Source: Apteryx mantelli (Eukaryota > Chordata > Aves > Apterygiformes > Apterygidae). Taken from it: a DNA stretch of 64,000 nt. A program made the translations under genes and the position numbers. Positions 1 to 11,862 of the stretch are shown here, piece after piece. The notes beneath the pieces were generated by a model. It had not been told where the DNA came from. It worked only from the letters and a program-made list of their open reading frames with translations, and did not search any database. Where the stretch lies: assembly GCF_036417845.1 (NCBI RefSeq), contig NC_089981.1, positions 64,073,268 to 64,137,267 of the forward strand. Direction: 5' to 3'. The first letter of the stretch is position 1, and the number at the start of each line of letters is the position of its first letter.

Positions 1-107
1 CAGCAGGCCATTTGCCTGGGACACGCACGCACAGCAGCGACACAAGCTGCCGAGGCTGCTCTGGCTGCAGGGGCACAGCGGTGCCAAACGAGCCCAAGGG
101 TCCCTAC

Positions 108-2302
108 CTGCACTCGCAGCGCTTGTGCTCAGTGAAGGCCATCTCCACATAGGGCGCCTCTCCGCTTGGCTTTATCTTCAGGAGCTGAAAGAGGAACAAA
201 GGTTGTTTCCCGGCATGTGGGAGCAGACGTGGCTGGAAGGACTTGCAAAGCACTGTCTCGCCTCCTCCACCTCAGGGCAATCTCGCTTTGCCCCCAGCCT
301 CTCAGGCAGATGCGTGTCTAACCTGCTCCTCGGGACTGCCAGCAGTCGAGCCTCCACCTCCGCGCGCGGTGCAGCGCAGCCAGGCCAGGTGGCCCGGGCA
401 GCTCAGGAGGCTCTCCTGGTGCCTCGCCCCGTCTTCAGGGCTGAAATTTAAGTCCCCTCTTCTTGGGACTTCCCAACCTTAGAGCAGACTTCCTGCTTCT
501 GCCTTTGTGGAGACCTTTCACATATTTGACCACTTGGCACATTTTCCTTCTCTGAACTAAATATCCCCTCTAGGTCATGTTTTCTAGACTGTTCCCACTG
601 CTGCTGCCTCCTCCTGACCCCTTTTCCACAGCCTCCTAAGGGCTCCCCAGCCTAGGGAAACAGGATTTGCCCTGCCATATGTCAGTCCACACCAGCCAGC
701 CTGGAGTTCAGATTGGACACCTGGGAACGTTCCTCTGTGGCGCAATCCCCACTAATACCCCACAGGAGCGCTCCCTAGCCTGGCACTGCCACCCCACACA
801 CGTCTGCTGGATCCTTACCGCAGGAGGGAGCCCAGCCCTGGAGCCTGGGGAATTGCCTCACCTGCCCTCATGGACAAGCCCCAAAAGCTGGCAGAGGGAC
901 CCTTCTGGTTTGGCATGAGTTTCAGTAGATCTGAGTAAGCCAGACTCCCCCATCCCCTGTTATCCATGCTGCTACGACGTCCTCAGGAGGCAAAGCTGCA
1001 AGGTTTAACCTCCCAGCACTTGGCAGGGAGCCACTTCCCCAGCTGCAGCCGCAGGCCCTTGCTGAGCCAACGCTCACCTGCATGGTGACTGTGCTTGTCT
1101 CCACAGGGACGCAGCGGAGCCCCTCGTCTCCGCAGCAGCCTCCGCAGCGCTGCAGGGAGACGCAGGAGGGTCTGAAGATGTACTCCACCTCGTTGGGGAA
1201 CTCGGTAATGACGTCCACCAGCTGCTCCAGAGGCCGGCAGAAACTACGATTCCAGATCTCCCGAAAGGTCACTACTGGAAGAGACCCGCAGGGGCATAAG
1301 GAGACATCCAGAGAGCCCAACACCAGCCCAATCCTGACGTGCAGCAGCCGGTGCTGGAGCAGGACCTCACAGCAGGGGAAGCAGCCGCAGCAGGGTCAGA
1401 TGCAGAGGACCCCCTTGCACCCTCAGTAAGCCCATCACTGCGCTGGCAGTTGCCACATCCGCCCAGAAGGGCTCTCTCCCTCTGCCTGCCAGCTCCCTCT
1501 CTCCTCAGTCTGTCCCAACCTCCTCCTCCCTCTCTGCAGCTGGGCTCCCCACTTCTGCCTGGTCTCCAGGCCTGGAAGGAGCAGCAATCCTGCCCCACAG
1601 CACATAAGGAAGCCACCCCCAAGGTCCTGGAGACCTGCTGCTGCCCCCTTCTCCCTTCTCCTCGCCTTCCCAGCAGGGAAGGGCAGAGCAGAGGCGAAGC
1701 CGAATGTTTCGGGCCAAGGGCAGGGCCCAATTCAGCAGCCCCCTGTCACCGCAGGCGCTGCAAGCGGGGCAGAGCCGAGCGCTGCCGAGGGGCGCCGGTG
1801 CTGCCCCCGGGGGCAGCTCCCCGCAGCCCTCAGCCGCTCGGGGCCGCCCCCGAGCCCGGCGGCAGCGCTGGGGGACGCCGGCGGGGCGCGGGCTGCCGAC
1901 GGCGGGGCAGGCGGGCGCCCTCCGGCCCCCCCAGCGCGCAGGCGGGCGGCTCCGTCCCGCAGCCCGAGCCCGGGCAGAGGGTCCCGCCGCTGCCGCCCCG
2001 CTGCCAACTCACCGGGCGCCTCCGAGCCGGCGGCTCCCCGCGCCTCCGGGCCCTGCAGGGAGGGAAAGGCGGGCGCTGAGGCGGGCGGGACGGCGGCCCC
2101 CGCTCCGCGGCCCCGGGAAGGGCTTCGCCGGGGGCGCCGCTCCCCCGCCCCGCCGCCGCCGCCGCTCCCGGGCGCCCCCCCCCCCGCCGCCCTCCCTCGG
2201 CGCGGCGGCCCCGCTCCCGGCGCCGCGGGCTCTCACCGCGGCGGGCGGCGCCCCCAGCGCCCCGGCCACCAGCAGATGCAGGAAGGCGCCGAGCAGCCGC
2301 AT
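108..2302 (-). CDS. PGF: Placenta growth factor, VEGF family (3' end off window)
   Basis: Secreted cystine-knot ligand of the VEGF family, in mammals a VEGFR1 ligand. Coding exons on the minus strand: 2302-2237, 2052-2013, 1274-1078 and 184-108, all with GT/AG borders and continuous phase. Their lengths are 66, 40, 197 and 77 nt. From memory, VEGFA exons 1, 3 and 4 have the same 66, 197 and 77 nt. Exon 1 encodes a hydrophobic signal peptide starting MRLLGAFLHLL. Exon 3 holds the core: an N-glycosylation site NRS, then the PDGF signature PSCVSLQRCGGCC, then CVPVETSTVTMQ. Exon 4 ends in HKRCECR. The 126 visible residues resemble human PGF (SEVEH.FSPSCVSL, CVPVETANVTMQ) more than VEGFA. The basic tail and stop lie beyond position 1. 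The linker in exon 2 is short and Gly/Ala-rich. Confidence 0.93.
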
Positions 2303-2900
2303 CGCTGCCGCCGCCGCCGCGCCTCAGCGCCGCCGCCGCCGCCGGGCCCCCGCCGCCGCCGCCGCGCACGCCATGGCGCCCCGCCGCCGCCGCCGGGCAG
2401 CGGCCGGCCCCGCCGCGCCGCGCCCCCCCCCGGCCCCGGCCCCGCCGCGCCCCCCCCCGGCCCCGGCCCCGGCCCCGCCGCGCCGCCGCGCCCGCCGCCG
2501 CCGCCTCCGCCGGGCCATGGGAGCGCACCCGCTCCGCCGCCCTATTTCACCGCCGCCGGGCCCCGGCCCTCCCACCGCCCGCCCCGGCCCGCCCCGGCCT
2601 CCCCGGCCCGCCCGGCCGCGGGCGGGAGCAGGTGCCCCACCGGCACCGGCACCGGCGGCTCCCCTTCGGGCTGCGTCTCGGCCCTTCGCGGCTCCGGCCT
2701 AAGCCCGGTGCGTCCCCGGGGCCGGGAGCAGGAGCCGCTGTGGCGCTCCTCGCCTCGCCGGGCTCCCGGACACACGCCCCGCGCCCGCGCAGCCCCCCAG
2801 GGCCGCCGGAGCCCCGCAGGGCCCCAGGGACAGTGTCCTATGTCCCACCTGCCGCGAGGGTCCCAGGGGTGCGGGGGGAGGCACAGCCGAGCCAGGCCGC
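1700..2900. promoter_or_regulatory. CpG island over PGF exons 1-2 and promoter
   Basis: This stretch is dominated by C and G with very many CpG dinucleotides, covers the PGF start codon at 2302 and extends about 600 bases upstream. Base composition falls back to ordinary on both sides. No TATA box is evident. The long open frames seen on both strands here reflect the absence of A/T-rich stop codons, not genes. The exact transcription start cannot be read from sequence alone. Confidence 0.8.
2402..2500. repeat. C-run / GGCCCC tandem repeat, G-quadruplex-prone
   Basis: Two copies of a block of about 30 bases, CGCCGCG followed by nine Cs and then GGCCCC units, lie side by side, followed by more CCG triplets. 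The minus strand, which is the PGF coding strand, therefore carries several G runs of three to nine within 60 bases. It sits 100-200 bases upstream of the PGF start codon. Confidence 0.7.
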
Positions 2901-5681
2901 GGCTGGGAGCACCGGGGATCACCTGGCTACAGAGCAATTCCCCAGAGTGGGTCTGGGGTGGCCAGGCCAAACCCCACTGCTGAGGGTGAATCCAAAGGAG
3001 CTCTGTGACCTTTTCAGTTCTCTTTTTAAGTCCGGGTGGCCGGGAAAGCCATAGCTAACACAGGTGGGAAGGGAAGAGTTGCCAGCGGGCAACATGATCC
3101 ACTTGGGAACGTGGATCCCAGGGTAATAACGGGCTCCGTGTCCCTGCTAGGATTCGCATTTCTGTCATCCTGGAAGAGCGGGGAGGCTGCTCCAGGGTTT
3201 CCCTGCCTGGCTCTGCCCCCGGGGTACGGGCACACGCTGACTGCTTGTCCCCAGCGCCGCAGGGCCATGCGGGTGGCAGTGGCTCAAGCATCAGCGAGTG
3301 TTTGGCCCCTGGGCACTGGTACCGCTGAGCTTGTGTCAGAGCTGCTGGTCCCTGGCCTGGCCCGTTAGCAGGGAGCTGCTGCTCGGCAAGCGTGCAAGGA
3401 GGGCCAGCACAGCCCGGCTCCATGGAGCTTGTCGCTTGGCTGCACGGCACTGTGGCTGCCTGAGGCTGCCGCTGTGGGGCTTGGTGCCTGCTGAAGCTGC
3501 TGCCCCAGGTGGGCAGCAAAGAGCAGGCAAAGCCCTCCCTGCAGTGCCTGGCGCTGCCCTGTCTGCCCGCACTCCCCCTTCGCTATCCCCCGGCCCCTGG
3601 GCCAGGGGAGTCCCCAGCCCCTGGGGACAGCTTTGGTGCTGGGGGAGTGGAGGGAGCATTTCCTTCCATCCAAGAGCCCCGTCACGGGGCTGCCCTGAGC
3701 AGTGAAGGCTGCCAACTTGCTCGAAAGACAGGATCCTGTTGTTGCAAAGACCATGACCACAGAGGGCCTCACACCTGTCCCTGCAGGAAGGTCCCCTGGG
3801 GCCACCTCTCAGACACGAGGCCAGCCTCTGGCATTGGAGCAAAGGGCTCCCCCCAGGAGCCATGTGGCCGGGGAGACCAGCCCTTAATTGTTGAGTGCAG
3901 TCCTGTTCCTGGGCTGCAGCTATTTCCTCAGAGGCCTTGGACAGAGTTTACATTCCTGGGATGAGCATCCCCTTTCTGGGTTGCGTGGAGCAGAGACATG
4001 AGCAGAGAAATAATATTTGGACACTGGTAACCTGTGACCAGCAACATCCTCCTGCTAACGGGAGAAACATCCAGCTGGCTGGGGCCATGGCCGCTCGCTT
4101 TCAATCTGTCATGCTCCTTCCCTGGGGGCCAGGCCTATCCTTCCCCAGCTGCAGGACAAGGCTGGATGTCCAATGTGATGCTATAAATGCACTAGTGTGT
4201 CTCTCAGACTGCCTCCCACAAGGCTCCGGGGAGCAGAGCTGTGCATTTTGAGAACAGGAGACGGACAAGGCTCACGGGAACAGTCAGGGGCATAAAGCAA
4301 ATAGCGACATTTCCTTAAAGGGCAGGATGCCTCCCCCATGGCAACCCTGCTGCAGCAGCTGTGGGCTGAGAGCATCAGCTCGTATATGCCACCGCATGCC
4401 TGTCCCACCTCCCTGCTCTGCTTGCCGTGCCGGGGAGGGAGGCGAGCGGAAACAGTGCTGCTTCCTTTCTGCGGGTGATCCCCGTGCAGGTCCAGCCAGG
4501 GCAGCGGGCCCAGGGCCCGGCTGCAGCCGCACAGCTGCGCAGCCCTGCCGTCTTCTGGAGGGGACACGAAGGCAAAGCCCAGCCTGCCTGTGAGCCCTGA
4601 CGGATCCCAGCACAGGCAGCCGCTCTCCCGCCCCCTGCTCCCCACAGGCTGCACGCTGCAGCTCTCGCCAAGCCCTCTTTTCTATCCTACCCATTTTAGG
4701 ATCAAGATCCCCTCACAGGCATCTTCTGCCCTCCAAAATCCCACCTTCAGCATCTCCGATGAAAACATGTCAACAAAACCCTGCTTTCCTCTTAAGCTGA
4801 TGGTATCCAGGACCTGCATCGCCGCTAACCCTTTGGAGAACAGCCCTCAAAACCTCAGGTCACTATTTTCGTGCTGCTGCTATTTACAACACCAGACGAA
4901 GTTTGATCAGGGTTGGAGGCTTCCTCCCAGGGGAAGTGACAAAACCCATGTGGTCTGGTGCCCGGAGAGGCCATCCCCAGGCTGCTGGGGCTCTGCCCCT
5001 CGCCCGGGGACGAGGCACCTCCGAGCTCCCACCCCCTCCTGGCAGCTTACCTCCACCCTGCGCTGTGGTGAGACTCTCCAAGGTCAAAGCAGCACAAAAA
5101 TGTGACATGCTGGGCTCCTCAGGCTAATGCTTTATCCTAGAGCGCTGATGTCCTTCATTAGATTTGATTGCTTTCTCTGGCTCTGTGATATGGCTCTTAT
5201 TCTCCTATGATCCCATATCATAGTGGGAGGACTCTAGTTCATATCTAGCCCTGAGATAAACCAGCTCAATTTTCTGCAGATCATGTCTCAGGAGCAGAGC
5301 AGGGCTTTGAGGCAGAAAGCAGAAGGCAGGGAGCTGGCAACTGCCAGGTTGCAGCCAGGTGTATCCATATGCAGGAGTGGGAAAGGACCAAAGAACAAGA
5401 GACATTGACAGACATGGCCTGGTGGGGGGCTCCTCCTGGGCACAAGCCTTTCTGGAGAGGCAGACCCAGATTTTTCTGCCAGGAGATCTCTGCTGTTTTC
5501 TTCAGGGGAACACAGAGTTGACTACCGCCCTTGTAAAGGAGCAGGACTGCATCCACGACCCCTGGGATCATTAGCATTTCTCCAAAAGGAAGCAGCCTAC
5601 GGCAGCCCGGCCAGGTACCTGGGACCTGAAGGGCTCCTCAGAGCTCCCATGGTGCTGGGCACCGAGAGGGGCATGCGGCCA

Positions 5682-5763
5682 GGGCCGGACACAGGCTGCG
5701 CAGCGTGGCAGTGCCTTCGCCGGGGCCGGACACAGGCTGCGCAGCATGGCAGCGCCTTCGCCA
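5682..5763. repeat. Two-copy 41-bp tandem duplication
   Basis: Copy 1 starts at 5682 and copy 2 at 5723; both begin GGGCCGGACACAGGCTGCGC and run through GCCTTCGCC. I see two mismatches between them (GTGGCAGTG against ATGGCAGCG), so the duplication is fairly young. It lies in non-coding DNA between PGF and EIF2B2. Confidence 0.9.
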
Positions 5764-6124
5764 CCGGTCACCATCAGCAGCCACCCAACAGCACTGGGAA
5801 GTCTGCGGGGCCTCAGTGCTGTGTGGCTGCAGCGGAAAACCTGGGTTTAGACTTCAGAACAGCCCCGTGTCCTTCCCCAGCCCAACGTGCACCAGCAGAG
5901 CCGCGTGGGGCGGCTGGGGCGGGGGCGCAGCCAGTTTCCGCGGCTCTGGCTTGGCGTTGCAGGAGGCTCCGACGGTGCCGTGTGGCACAAAGGGCGAGGG
6001 AAGGGGGCTCAGTTCCAGCGCAGGGTGACGGCGACGGCACATCCCTTGCTCCTCGCTGCAAATTCTTGTGGTGTCAAAGCGGCCTGCCAGCCCAGGTGTG
6101 CAGGGGAGCTGTTTGCCGAGGAGG

Positions 6125-6270
6125 CGGCTGACAATAGGGGGAAATGGGCTGTGCTGCGCACCCCGAACATTGTGCCTCGCGGCGCCTGTTGTTGCTGTCT
6201 GAGGCAGCCGGAAGCGGCTGGCATTAGTCAGCCCCAGCTGCACGTGGCAGGAACTCTGCTGTTTATTTTT
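6125..6270. promoter_or_regulatory. Candidate enhancer: cluster of SOX-like, AP-1-like and E-box motifs
   Basis: Within 150 bases I see ACAAT at 6131, GAACATTGT at 6165, CTGTTGTTG at 6186, ATTAGTCAG at 6222, CAGCTG at 6235 and CACGTG at 6241. The ACAAT/ATTGT/TTGTT words are SOX-type cores. The block is more complex in sequence than the GC-rich surroundings. The motifs are seen directly; enhancer function is inference only. Confidence 0.25.
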
Positions 6271-7867
6271 GTTCCTTGGGGTGGATTCAGCCTCTCCCAG
6301 GGACCCACGGCCTCTCTGTAGGGCTGGTCGAAACTGCCGACACCTGACGGCTGAGCCCTGTGCCTGGAGGAGAGCTGGGCTCCAGCCCCGCGCTCACCCC
6401 GCTCCTTCCCCACGCTGCGCTGCCTGCAGGTCGGAGGCAGGAGGGCCAGCCCCAGGCCGGCACAGTCCCAGAGAGGTGCGGGACATCTTCACGGGGGCAC
6501 CGGGGCTGCCCGAGAGCGCTCAAGGCAGGAGTCCCTCACAAGGGGAGCACCTGACAAGCCTGGCGCTGCACCCGGCCGCTGCTCCTGCGCAGACATAACT
6601 CCCCACGAATACACGGGGGCCGGGGCGATGCCACCGAAGAGGAGCTCTCCGGCACGCCAAGGCCCCAGATCCTGAGGAAGCCATGGCCAGGGGCTGGATG
6701 GTGCTCCAGGAGCAGGTCCGGCAGCTGGCGTACCAGCTGCTGCTCAGCTGCATGCCTGCGCTTTCAGTGCACACATAGTTTAATGCCGAGGCTGGGCCTG
6801 GGGCGGGAGCCAGTCACGTTCCCACAAAGGCAAAGCTGCGGGCAGGCAGCAAAGTGATGCTGGTGACGGACAGGAGGGTTAGCGACCACCAACCATGTCC
6901 CAGCCCGGCCGCGACGCAGCAGCACCAGGGCAGCGCAAGGCAGTTGGCGTGCCTGGCGGGGGAGTCACGCAGAGCACACGCTGCTCAGCGCAGCGCTCCC
7001 GCGCCCGCCCAGCCAGGCAGCCCCGTGTGGCAGGGACTCGGCTGGGACGCGGCCATTTGCCTCAGAGCGCAGCCCTGCAGCAGGGTGAGGCACCCGGGGA
7101 GCTGAACCACAGCACCAAGCCTATGTGGGTGCCTACAGGTAAGCATTGCATCAGCAGCTTCCCAGCAGCGGGAGAAAGTCTCCATGGGACCTGCAGTCAC
7201 CGTGCCGAAGGAACAGCCCCTCGTGCACAAAGTGCTGAGGGTCCAGAGGGGGAAGTGGGGGTGCAGCACCCACAGCACAGCTAACCCCACTCTGCCCTGC
7301 AGCTCCTGAAGCGCAGAGTGCCTCTGGGTGGGAGCAGAGCCCTGTAACCCCAGAAACACCCTGGACATTTCTCTCCAGCAGCTGTGGAATGGCAGCAGGC
7401 TCCAGGCACCATCTAGCTGAGGGGGCTGTAACCAGAGCAGGCACAGGATGAGGGCTCTGGCGCGGCACTGTGTGCATGGCCCTCCACCGCCAGCGGAGAT
7501 GAAAAGCCCCAGGCCCAGGCAGGGTGGGAGGGATGGGACTCTCCCCGCAGGAGCTGAACAGCCCCTCTCTCCCTGAAAGCAGGGCTGGGTTGAGAGACAG
7601 GTTACTTTTCCATCAGAAAACAAAGCAGTCTGTGGCTATCTTCCCTCAGGACACATCTACCATGTGTATCATCTCCCCTGGGAAAGGGGCAGTGAGTGTT
7701 TACCCGAGAGGAGAGATGCATGGGTAAAAATCACTCATTACTCTGCCCCTGCCCATCGCCTCCCTCGGCTCCTGCTTCTCCTGATCCAAGGAGCCCATGG
7801 GCAGGGGCTGCCAGGCACTTTTCTCCCCTGCCAAAGTCTAACACAATCCACGCCCAGCCCAGAGCCT

Positions 7868-7948
7868 CTGCTTGCTTATCATGTGGATGCAGTTCTCCTG
7901 CTTTTAGCTGTCATAATATTGACACAAAGCAAAATAATAGGGACGGCA
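7868..7948. promoter_or_regulatory. Candidate AT-rich conserved element in a GC-rich gap
   Basis: An isolated A/T-rich island containing CTTATCATG, CTGTCATAATATTGACA and AAAATAATAGG words sits inside GC-rich intergenic sequence. It has GATA-like (TTATC) and homeodomain-like (ATAATATT) cores. No coding potential. Regulatory function is a guess from composition. Confidence 0.18.
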
Positions 7949-10900
7949 GGACTCTGCCTGGCTCTGGAAGGCAAACACGTGAGGAGAAGGGGAGCAGCAG
8001 CCTCCTCTATTGTGCAGGACAGGGCAGCAGCCTGGGCTGCTTCCCAGCTCTGCTCCCTGGCATTGCCGGCTGATAAGGGGGATGTGGGACAACATGCGTC
8101 TGGATTGTGCACGCAGGCTCTGCACCGGTTCACCCCGGCAGGAGCGAACGTGTGCTTCGGCAGGGCTTCATCCCGGAGCCTATCCCACAGCGGGGGTGGA
8201 GGGATGGCTCATCCCTGCCTTGCTCTGAGACCTGGCAGCTGCTGAATAGTTCGCATGAGCGCGGCAGCAGACAATGAGCGCCGGCGAGCCTGGCGCCCAG
8301 CTGCAGCCACGGGGAGCGCCTGAATGGAGGAACCGCGCGGAGCTGGCCGGTGACCAGGAAGCAGCCCAGACTGTTAGTGTCACGGACCCCTCGGTGACCA
8401 CAAAGCGTCTGGGCCGCGCTTTGTTTCACCCCCAGGACCTGGCTTCCTGGAGCGACAGCAGCGATGCCAGGTTTTCTCAGAAGCTTCCCTGAACCCACTG
8501 CCCAGCTTGGAGGGACGCACGCCGATCAGCCCTGCAGCATCGCCTCCTCCGCAGCCAAGCTGGGCTGCCCAGCGCGCTCAGAGCAGGGACAGAGCCCCAG
8601 CACAGTGCCCGCCTGGTGCCAGCAGGCTCTTGATCTGCTTTTGCCTCTCATGGCCGCAGCACCAAGCAAAGCCAACACCTTTTCCGGGTGCAAAGGCCTG
8701 ACGCACCATTCATGAAGCGCTGCCAGCTGTGGTGCATGGTGCCTGGCCAATATCCGACTGGCCCGGCACCATGCTCCCTTGTCCCTTACTCAGGCTTGTT
8801 TTCCTACATGATAGTCAGTTATTTCCCACGCTTCCCTCACCTCTTCCTGACCAGCCTCACCTTTGAACTTGCTGCCTCCAGCTGCTTACGTCCTAAGAGG
8901 AGATCTGGGGAACCGTGGCAGACTAACAAGCCGACAAGTGAGGTTTCATATCCAGCAGAGGCATTTTGATGCCAGCTTCCCATGCCTCCCCCTCCCTTCC
9001 CCGGAGGTCAGGAAGGGTGAGGGGCAGTCCAAGCTGCATGGCCCACTTGGCCCTTTAGCGTGGGTCACTTCCACAACAAGCCCTAGAAAAAACTGTCCTG
9101 CTTCCCAGCCTCGGTCTCTATTTTAAGGCTACAAAAAGGAGGGGGATGAACGGCAAAGTCGCTGGCAGAAGAGATGATCCCAGAGAGGGATTCAGAACCG
9201 CCTACTTGTTTCCTGTAGGGATCACGGACTGTATTGGTATCGCAGAGGTCTGGCTGTGGGTTTGATTTGCCTGTGGGCACTCGTGTTGATGTAAGGATGA
9301 GCCATCAGGTATTTTTCAGGCAGAGATAGGTGTACACGCATGCAAGCTGACAAGCTGTATCAAATGCTTTGCTAACTTGAGACACTGAACTGGTCCTGTT
9401 CCTCCCCTTGGGCACCTGCCGAAGAGCTGCGTTAGCCTGGCTAAGGCACCCTTAGCAAACCCAGCCTGTTTCCCCCAGTCCATCCAGACAGTTACAGAAG
9501 TTATGCTTTACTAAGAATGACCAGCTTAGGGGACAGTTGTTACCGGGAAAACGTATGAAGTCAAGGAAAACATTTGCTCTGGAACCTGCAGTGTCAGCCA
9601 CGAATTTCAAGCACGCTAAAACTGCCGATGACTCAGGAAACGTTTGTGTGCTTATCCTGACCCACAGAGCTGAGTTTTCCAGCTTTTCACATACCTGTTT
9701 TTGATCATCAGCTCTTTGTTTGGGTTTTTGTCTTCTTTTCCTAGAAACTCACATTTTAAACATGCATTCAGCACTTGGTTCAGCCCATCATTTTCATTCC
9801 TTTAACTTACTAAGTGGCCTGTTTTCTTCCCTCTAGCATGCAGAAAACACTGGTTTGGACTCCCTTAGCCCTTCAGCATATTCACTCCTGCTTCTTTACA
9901 GCTTTGCCTCCCTGGCTGCACAGTCATATCTGTTACTGTGGCTGTAATAGCTTCTTACTTGAGTCCTCTCCCATGTTTTTAACTCTGGCTTTTGAACATG
10001 GACCTTCCAAGAAGCAGCCATATTAAACCAGAGATACCTATGGTGCATTCTTCCCCTTGGGCCGTGGTTTGTGTCCCCCCCACTGCCACACACTGTGCAG
10101 TTCTTAACTGCTCCTCAAAGTCACTTGTGTTCAGAAAGTGGCTTAGGCACCCAGTGACAAGACAACCCTACACTGCTTTTTCCCTTGTTGCCTATCCAGT
10201 CTTGACAGTAATTTCTGTATTGACAGCCTGCCTTGTTATTCTTACGAGGCTGTGTCTCTGCTGGCTTTTGCGTGCTGGCTCCTTCCCTTCATCTGCGCTG
10301 AGCGTGAACAGCTCACTTTTCTTATCCGGGTGTTACAGGCGAGTCCAATTACTAGAGTTCAGCAAACTCTCATTCCCCTCCCTGGCGTTTCATCCAGCCC
10401 ACTTGATCCGCAGAGAGTTTCTAATCCAAACAGCCTCCCAGCACACAATGTTCCTGCACTCCTGGACTCTCACCCAGCCTCCATCCTGCCTCCGCCTCCC
10501 TTACACTAGCACTTGAAGGGATTGGGGGATTAAATTCAGCCCCCCAGGAGACAGCTATCTTAAATGCAAAATTAATTGGGTTGAGGGGGGAAGCAATTTG
10601 CACTTGGACAGGGAAAGGGGTGCCTCCAGCAGCCATCCCTGACAGCAGAGCAGCATGCTACCCTGGGCAGCTATCTGAGGAGGTGAGCCAAGTTTCAGCT
10701 CTTCTGCAGGCCCAGAAAATGTACGTGCTGCTCCCTTGCTCAGCTGGCCAGCTCATGCCCTGCTCTGCTCCCATTTGCCCACAGCACCATCCGCAGTCCT
10801 CTCAATTTCCTTGCACACCAGCTGGGAAGCCCCCACAGCCAAGTCTCTCCCAGGTGAGCTGGATGTACCTCACAAGGGAAGCAGGGTGCAGCATGCAGGA

Positions 10901-11837
10901 GGCAGCTCTCTCCATACAGAGCCATGATCTGTGGCCATGGCAGAAGAAGGGAAGGCGGAGGGTCTAGCTCCAGCCCCATAACACACAGTGGCTGTGGACA
11001 ACCAGGGCAGTCTCCTTCCAGCTGCCCAGGGACGCACAGAGGGACCCCCCTCTCCACATTACCTGTGCTGCCACAGCCAGCTCAGGAGAAGTGAGATTTA
11101 GCTGAGTATACGGAGGACATCAAGACTTGCCTTTCCAACTGCCTTCCCCATATGCACCGCATCCCCTGCTGCTCCCCTCATCAGGACTGTGCCACTCACC
11201 CTCCTTTTCCCCACTCCCTCCTTTTCAGTCTTCCTGGGCAACTTCTCGCCTAACTCACTGGGTCCTGGCAGCAGCTGCTGACTAATGACAACCAGATGTC
11301 TCTTAATTGCAGTCCCTCCAAGCCACCAGAAACCAGTGTTTGCCTTTCAGCTCTGGAGAATCACTGGCTCAGCTCAGGTACGTGAGGCCACAGGTCTAAC
11401 AGCTCCCAAAATCCCCATTCGGAGGCTCTCCATTCATGAAATACAAGGCAGCAGACTAAGCACAGGACTCTGCCCCTCAAGGGACACTGGGCTGTCAGCT
11501 GTCTCTAGCCAGCTGTGGAGGCAGCGCCCAGAGAGAAGTGCTGTGGGCAACAGGGCAGGAGTAACGCGAGCAGGGAGCCTGCAAACTCTGCAGCCCAGCA
11601 AGATGCTGAGAAGAAACTGTCCTGCAATAGCTCTGGGACTGGAGCAGGGGAATGTAAACAGCCCGAGCGTCCACAAGAAGGTCATAACCTCAGAGTCCGG
11701 TTTCCCTTCCTCTTGCTCCCTCCTGCCTAATCTCCAAGGGCTGCACTGTTTACTAGTGAGATAAGTAAACAAACAAAGGAAAGCTCCCGAAACGATGATT
11801 TTTTTTTTTGGCCAGTTCACTGCGTGCCCCGGTCCAG

Positions 11838-11862
11838 GGTGTGTGTGTGGGGGGGGGGGGGG
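11838..11862. repeat. GT repeat running into a G14 tract
   Basis: A short (GT)n stretch passes directly into 14 consecutive Gs. A simple repeat in intergenic DNA, prone to length variation and to assembly error. Confidence 0.9.

Noticed and set aside
1704-2983. Long Arg/Pro/Ala-rich open frames (up to 332 codons) on both strands of the PGF CpG island
   Set aside because: They follow from very high GC content and few stop codons, overlap PGF exons antisense, and show no domain.
6985-7623. A 212-codon minus-strand open frame in the PGF-EIF2B2 gap
   Set aside because: No recognisable domain, composition like surrounding GC-rich frames, and synteny predicts no gene here.
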